Below, piece by piece: positions 57,879 through 62,017 of a stretch of DNA of 62,017 nt (its first letter is position 1; each line of letters opens with the position of its first letter). The translations under genes and the position numbers were made by a program. The DNA lies in NCBI GenBank assembly GCA_965218865.1, contig CBDCME010000046.1:1-62017 (forward strand). Direction: 5' to 3'. Under the pieces are notes generated by a model. The model searched no databases. It was not told the DNA's origin and was given only the letters and a program-made list of their open reading frames with translations. The DNA is from CBDCME01 sp965218865 (GTDB taxonomy: Bacteria > Pseudomonadota > Alphaproteobacteria > JAAXGF01).

Positions 57879-58839
57879 TCAGTATCCCAAGCGTTTCAAC
57901 TCGGCCTTGGCGCCCGCGTACTCGATGAAGCCGGTGACACTGGTTTCGACGGCGGCGCGAAAATGGTCCGCCCGCCGCTTCGGAGTGGCCCTCGAGCAGA
58001 AGCTTCTGTCCGACGTAGAAATGGGCCTCGCACAATTGCGCGTTCCGGGTCTCGGGATTCGGGTCGCCCGCCGCGGCCAGGGGCGCTTCCGTCGACGTTT
58101 TGCCCAGCAACATGGCCACGACCGGCCCCGGCCAAGCGCCGCCGTCATGGCCGCGGAGCCCGGACCGGCCGCCGTGCCCGGCCCGGGCCCGGGCGATATA
58201 CAGCCAAACAGCTCGGTAGGCGTTGTCGGGGGCCAGCTCGGCGGCCCGGGCAAGGTCCGGCACGGCCGCGGAAAACCGCCCCAGATAGAAATGTAACCGG
58301 CCACGGCTGTCGAAGGCGACCGCAAGATTCGGGTCCACTCGGATTGCCTGGTCGTAGTCCGCGATCGCGCGTTCGTACGCGTCCGTGAGGTAATACGCGT
58401 GGCCTCGGTTGTGCAGGGCGGCCGCATAGCCCGCATCCAGGCGGAGCGCCTGTTCGTAGTCCGCGATCGCCTGATCGTACGCGCCCTTGGCGTCGTACGC
58501 GAGGCCTCGATTGTTGAATGCGACCGCGTCGCCGTGGTCGAGGCGGAGTGCCTGTCCGTAGTCCGCGATCGCCCCGTCATAGGCGCCCTTGCTGGCATGC
58601 GCGATGCCGCGGTTGTTGAAGGTTACACCGCGGTTCTCGTTGCTAAGGCCCCCGTAATCCAGGCAACGCGTGTAGTGGCTGATCGCCAGATCGTGATCGC
58701 CGGTGTCTTGCGCGCGATCGCCCTGACGACAATAGCTGAGGTCGTCGGCGGCGGCGGGGCCATACGCGGCGAGGAGGGCGCTCGCCAAGGGAATCACCCC
58801 GCGGACCAAGGCAAAAAAGGTTCGGCCCAAACGTCTCAT
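57879..58839 (-). pseudogene. Exported TPR-repeat protein, late frameshift
   Basis: A signal peptide (LASALLAAYGPAAADD) precedes about four TPR motifs, each with a FNNRGIAHASKGAYDGAIAD-like pattern (residues ~70-215). After a linker, AQLCEAHFYVGQKLLLEGHS leads to a one-base shift near 57970; the other frame ends HFRAAVETSVTGFIEYAGAK and ELKRLGY at 57879, the expected TPR-like end. Without correction the tail is a basic random sequence to 57817. It probably acts as a periplasmic protein-protein adaptor. The shift may be recent or an error. Confidence 0.7.
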
Positions 58840-59011
58840 CCCGTGCGTTTCATACCTTTATTTGGGCAAGTTTAGCAACACCCGGCACTTCTTGAAACGA
58901 ATTGCCCGGCCGCTCGGGCCGAGAACAGGGACGGATAGTGTCATCGGCACCGTGCAATGCCCGTGATTCACTTCCGTCGGATGCGGCCCAAGCCCGACCG
59001 TGATCACAGTC

Positions 59012-59106
59012 AATTTACGGGGACAGTATACCGTTTTTCATTCGCTGTTCAGCGTCGGCAAAAACGCCGAAATTTTCTGAAAAACGATATACTGTCCCCG
59101 TAAATT
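59012..59106. repeat. 95-bp inverted-repeat element at the prpE stop codon
   Basis: Arms of about 30 bases (AATTTACGGGGACAGTATAC and its complement at the right end, continuing into CGTTTTTCA) enclose a 35-base loop with its own short stem. The arms have one or two mismatches. The ACGGGGACAGTATAC motif is common in extragenic palindromes associated with REP-type transposases. The last two bases overlap the prpE TAA. Confidence 0.75.
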
Positions 59107-60985
59107 AGCGATGGGCGTAGCCGAGGGCGCGCAGGGTCTCGGCGATTTGGTCGAGGATCTCCGGAACGCGGTACGTCTCGCCGTCGGCGATCTTGCGCAT
59201 GGTCTTCCTCAGGATCTTACCGGAGCGGGTTTTGGGCAGGCGCGCCACCACAGCCCCGGTCTTGAACCCGGCCACCGGCCCGATTTGCTCGCGGACCATC
59301 CGGACGGTCTCGGCGACGATGGCGGCGGCGTCGCGGCGAACCCCGTCCTTGAGCACGATCAGGCCCAGCGGCAGCTGTCCCTTCAAGGCGTCCGCGACAC
59401 CGATGACGGCGCATTCGGCGACGTCGGGGTGGGCCGCCAGGACCTCCTCGATGCCCCCCGTGGAAAGCCGGTGGCCGGCGACGTTGATGATGTCGTCGGT
59501 GCGGCTCATGATCCAGAGATAGCCGTCTTCGTCCTCGAACCCGGAATCACCGCTCCGGTAATAGCCGGGAAATTCGTCGAGATAGGTTTCCCGGTAGCCC
59601 TGGTCGTTTTGCCAGAGCGAGGGCAGGCATCCCGGCGGCAGCGGCAACTCGACGACCAGCTCGCCGATCTTTCCCCGCTCGACCTCGCGGCCCTTGGCGT
59701 CGACCACCCGGACCCGATAGCCGGGCACCGCCTTGGTCGGCGATCCGGGCCTGACCGGGAGGGCGCCCAATCCCAGGCAGTTGGCGGCGATGGCCCAGCC
59801 GGTTTCGGTCTGCCACCAGTGGTCGATGACCGGGGTACCGAGGTGCCGGGCCGCCCATTCCAGGGTATCGGGATCGCAGCGCTCTCCGGCCAGAAAGAGA
59901 TCTCGCAGGGAAGAAAGATCGTGGCCCTTCATATGGGCGGCCTCGGGGTCGTCGCGCTTGATCGCCCGGAACGCGGTCGGGGCCGTGAACAGCACCGCCA
60001 CCCGGTGCTCGGCGATGAGGCGCCAGAAGGCGCCCGGATCGGGCGTCCCGACGGGCTTGCCCTCGTAGAGGACGGTGGCGCATCCGTGCAGCAGGGGACC
60101 GTAGACGATGTACGAATGACCGACCACCCAGCCCACGTCCGAGGCCGCCCAGTAGGTTTCGCCCGGCGCCACCCCGTAGACGTTCGCCATGCTCCACTTC
60201 AGCGCCACCATGTGGCCGCCGTTGTCGCGGACGATGCCCTTCGGCACCCCGGTCGTTCCCGAGGTATAGAGAATGTAGAGCGGGTCGGTGGCGGCGACGG
60301 GGACACACTCGGCGGGCGCCGCGGCGGCGAGTTCCTCGTCCCAGTCGCGGTCCCGGCCCGGGATCAGCGCCGCCCGGGCCTCGGGGCGTTGCCGGATGAG
60401 GCACGTCGCCGGCTTGTGGGCGGCCAGCTCGAGGGCCGCGTCGAGGAGCGGCTTGTAGGCGACGATGCGCGCCACCTCGATGCCGCAGGAGGCCGAGAGC
60501 ACGACCTTGGGCCGGGCGTCGTCGACCCGGGTCGCGAGCTCGTTGGCGGCGAAGCCACCGAAAACCACCGTGTGCACGGCACCGAGCCGGGCGCAGGCGA
60601 GCATCGAAAACACCGCTTCGGGAATCATCGGCATGTAGACCAGCACCCGGTCGCCCTTGCCGACACCGTTGCGGTCGAGCATTCCTGCGACCCGGGCAAC
60701 CCGGTCGTGCAAGTCTCGGTAGCTGAAGGTCGCCACCGTCCCCGTGACCGGGCTGTCGTAGATCAGCGCCAGCTGGTCGCCGCGCCCGGCCTCGACGTGG
60801 CGGTCGACGGCGTTGTAGCAGGTATTGACCCGGCCACCCGCGAACCAGCTGAAAAACGGTGCCCGCGACGAATCGAGCACCCTTTCCCAGCGCTTGTACC
60901 AATGAACCTCCACCGCCGCCTCGGCCCAGAATTCTTCCCGCGCCGCGATCGAACGCCCATAAACCCGGTCGTAATCCGTCGCCAT
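59105..60985 (-). CDS. prpE: Propionyl-CoA synthetase (acyl-CoA synthetase family)
   Basis: 626 residues from ATG 60985, preceded by GGGAGGGGTG. The adenylate-forming motifs are complete: LYILYTSGTTGVPKGIVRD (P-loop-like A3), DHWWQTETGWAI (A5), YRSGDSGFEDEDGYLWIMSR (A7/A8) and LPKTRSGKILRK with the C-terminal catalytic Lys (A10). The N-terminal YDRVYGRSIAAREEFWAEAA and RVNTCYNAVDRHVEAGRGDQ favour PrpE over AcsA. It activates propionate (or acetate) to acyl-CoA in the cytosol. The frame is intact. No 2-methylcitrate genes are adjacent. Confidence 0.85.
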   Translation of the reverse strand: MATDYDRVYGRSIAAREEFWAEAAVEVHWYKRWERVLDSSRAPFFSWFAGGRVNTCYNAVDRHVEAGRGDQLALIYDSPVTGTVATFSYRDLHDRVARVAGMLDRNGVGKGDRVLVYMPMIPEAVFSMLACARLGAVHTVVFGGFAANELATRVDDARPKVVLSASCGIEVARIVAYKPLLDAALELAAHKPATCLIRQRPEARAALIPGRDRDWDEELAAAAPAECVPVAATDPLYILYTSGTTGVPKGIVRDNGGHMVALKWSMANVYGVAPGETYWAASDVGWVVGHSYIVYGPLLHGCATVLYEGKPVGTPDPGAFWRLIAEHRVAVLFTAPTAFRAIKRDDPEAAHMKGHDLSSLRDLFLAGERCDPDTLEWAARHLGTPVIDHWWQTETGWAIAANCLGLGALPVRPGSPTKAVPGYRVRVVDAKGREVERGKIGELVVELPLPPGCLPSLWQNDQGYRETYLDEFPGYYRSGDSGFEDEDGYLWIMSRTDDIINVAGHRLSTGGIEEVLAAHPDVAECAVIGVADALKGQLPLGLIVLKDGVRRDAAAIVAETVRMVREQIGPVAGFKTGAVVARLPKTRSGKILRKTMRKIADGETYRVPEILDQIAETLRALGYAHR

Positions 60986-61192
60986 CACCCCTCCCGCGGC
61001 AGCCCGCGTCCCGGGCCACCCGCCCCCGCTGGCATTTCCCTTTGCCTTTCGGTGATAGCCGATCCCGGCCCCCCCGATCAAGCACCCCCTCGGCGGCCCC
61101 CCCCCCAGCCACCGCGAACACGCGTCCGGGCTTTCCCCCCTGGAGTTGGACGCCCGACAATCCTTCCCATCTTGACGCCAGATCGGCGTAAG
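60986..61192. other. Leader region of prpE
   Basis: C-rich spacer between prpE and the R2b element. It must contain the prpE promoter, but no clear motif is visible. Confidence 0.35.
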
Positions 61193-61301
61193 CTAGTGCA
61201 TCGACCCAAACGGAGGCGACAGCCGAAGTTTGGAAAGTTGATGCATCGACAAAGGCCTGGTGCACGGGGGCGTGAACGAAGTGAATGCGCCGGTGCACTA
61301 G
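61193..61301 (+). repeat. R2 MITE-like element, copy b
   Basis: 109 bp from CTAGTGCATCGACCCAAACG to GCGCCGGTGCACTAG, the inverted counterpart of 44641-44749 with two mismatches. Terminal inverted repeats and CTAG ends are identical in both copies. It lies 80 bp upstream of the tRNA gene. Confidence 0.85.
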
Positions 61302-61381
61302 GTTGGCGTTTGATCAGTACCGTCGCTCCGCCGGCGCAAAGCGGCCGGCGCCAAGTCGATATCGCGTTGAATTGTTTGGGA

Positions 61382-61458
61382 GGGCCCGTAGTTCAGTTGG
61401 TCAGAACGCGCCGCTCATAACGGCGTTGTCGCAGGTTCGAGTCCTGCCGGGCCCACCA
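61382..61458 (+). tRNA. tRNA with CAT anticodon (Met, possibly Ile2)
   Basis: A 77-base cloverleaf with encoded CCA. Acceptor GGGCCCG pairs with CGGGCCC, the D stem is GTTC/GAAC, the anticodon stem CGCCG/CGGCG holds CTCATAA, and the T arm is GCAGGTTCGAGTCCTGC. The G1-C72 pair excludes an initiator tRNA. An elongator Met tRNA is most likely; a lysidine-modified Ile tRNA with CAT cannot be excluded from sequence alone. Confidence 0.93.
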
Positions 61459-61960
61459 CCTTGTCCTGCTCACCTGTTGTCGGCTGGTTTTCTAGGCCAG
61501 CGACGATACGAATTTGCCTGATATCAATCTCCCGTCCTGGTTTCGCGCTCTCGCCTTCCGTCGCGATGTTGAGAATACCGGCGAGGTCTCCGTGCAAATC
61601 AATCAGGAGGCCTTTTGAGTCAGGATCGGGAACCAGGACAATCTTGTCGATCAGCGAACGAATGAGTTCGATGTCTTCATGCCGGTGCTCATCGTCGTCA
61701 AGCGCATTCATTAGTCTTGATACTTCCTTCCGGTAGCGTACGGCCATATTTGGATGCAATAGCACCGGTGCCTCCTGCGTTCTTGCGATCAGGTCTTCCA
61801 ATTTACCTTTCCATACGACAAGTGAATTCATTTCCTGTTTGAGCGCTTCGGAGGCATAACGATCGATGATGCGTCTATCTCGGCGCGCGATCTTTTCAAG
61901 TTCGGCGCGATAAGCGGTTATCGAGGCGTTCTGTTCCATGCGTATACCCCGCTTCGCCAA
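61415..61960 (-). pseudogene. Large serine recombinase, C-terminal stub reading into the tRNA
   Basis: About 180 residues after an in-frame TGA. The segment with RYRKEVSRLMNALD, IELIRSLIDKIVLVPD and LLIDLHGDLAGILNIA is the conserved C-terminal part of resolvase-family integrases. The catalytic Ser domain and zinc-binding centre are missing from the window. The last 14 codons (GPAGLEPATTPL) are simply the complement of the tRNA, so the recombinase gene ends at the tRNA 3' end, as expected for an element integrated there. Confidence 0.7.
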
Positions 61961-62017
61961 TCACCTAACCCAATTCCACAAAACCCCGAAACCCAGTGCA
62001 AATATATCCGGCACTTC

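Noticed and set aside
59111..61420. 769-codon open frame antisense to prpE
   Set aside because: It is the reverse-strand shadow of a GC-rich gene with strong third-position bias; no family pattern and no ribosome binding site.
61415..61460. C-terminal residues GPAGLEPATTPL as a real recombinase tail
   Set aside because: They are encoded by the tRNA complement and recur in many spurious tRNA-overlapping predictions.

Overview
The window (about 62 kb, GC-rich) looks like a chromosomal segment of an alphaproteobacterium, probably Rhodospirillales-like. The evidence is a Ros/MucR zinc-finger regulator, an adjacent ftsK-lolA pair, a complete pqiABC (MCE) operon, a ubiH-type ubiquinone hydroxylase and a propionyl-CoA synthetase. 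The species cannot be named from the sequence.

Layout. 0-6 kb: an IS30 relic inside a palindromic repeat, two IS5-family relics, and three paralogous genes for small exported proteins of an unrecognised three-cysteine, winged-helix-like family. 6-8.5 kb: a small lipoprotein relic, a broken CarF/TMEM189-type plasmanylethanolamine desaturase and an intact cyclopropane-synthase-like methyltransferase. 8.6-10.5 kb: an IS1595 transposase split by an IS110 element. 10.8-15.7 kb: a broken exported-protein gene, then pqiA-pqiB-pqiC. 15.8-22.6 kb: a subtilisin-like protease region interrupted by an IS630 copy, and a frameshifted transglutaminase/DUF2126 gene. 22.9-27.8 kb: IS110 relics, a LuxR-type response regulator and an IS630 copy. 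28-32.8 kb: a polytopic membrane protein, lolA and ftsK. 33-35 kb: a 22-bp tandem repeat and an IS1182 element. 35-39 kb: a surface-polysaccharide-like cluster (GT61, RmlC-like cupin, HpcH aldolase, RfbH-like dehydratase with an internal stop). 39-43 kb: an amidase, ubiH and a PepSY protein. 43-45 kb: an IS1595 relic, mucR and a higBA locus carrying a MITE. 45-58 kb: an intact-looking IS5-family element, four IS630 copies, an iron-binding protein gene and a porin/FMN-binding/PepSY/ApbE flavinylation operon in decay. 58-62 kb: a TPR gene, prpE, a tRNA with a CAT anticodon and the C-terminal stub of a large serine recombinase.

The dominant theme is IS expansion with loss of accessory genes. There are six IS630 copies and at least nine other IS elements or relics. 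Three families of short palindromic elements occur, several ending exactly at a stop codon. About a dozen non-IS genes carry single-base frameshifts or nonsense codons, while long housekeeping genes (ftsK, pqiB, prpE, ubiH) are intact. The pattern suggests a lineage that recently became restricted, for example host-associated, but uncorrected assembly errors in homopolymers must be excluded.

The most novel points are the triplicated exported three-cysteine family, the palindromic elements placed on stop codons, the A8G recoding tract of the IS630 element, and the exact nesting of IS110 in IS1595.
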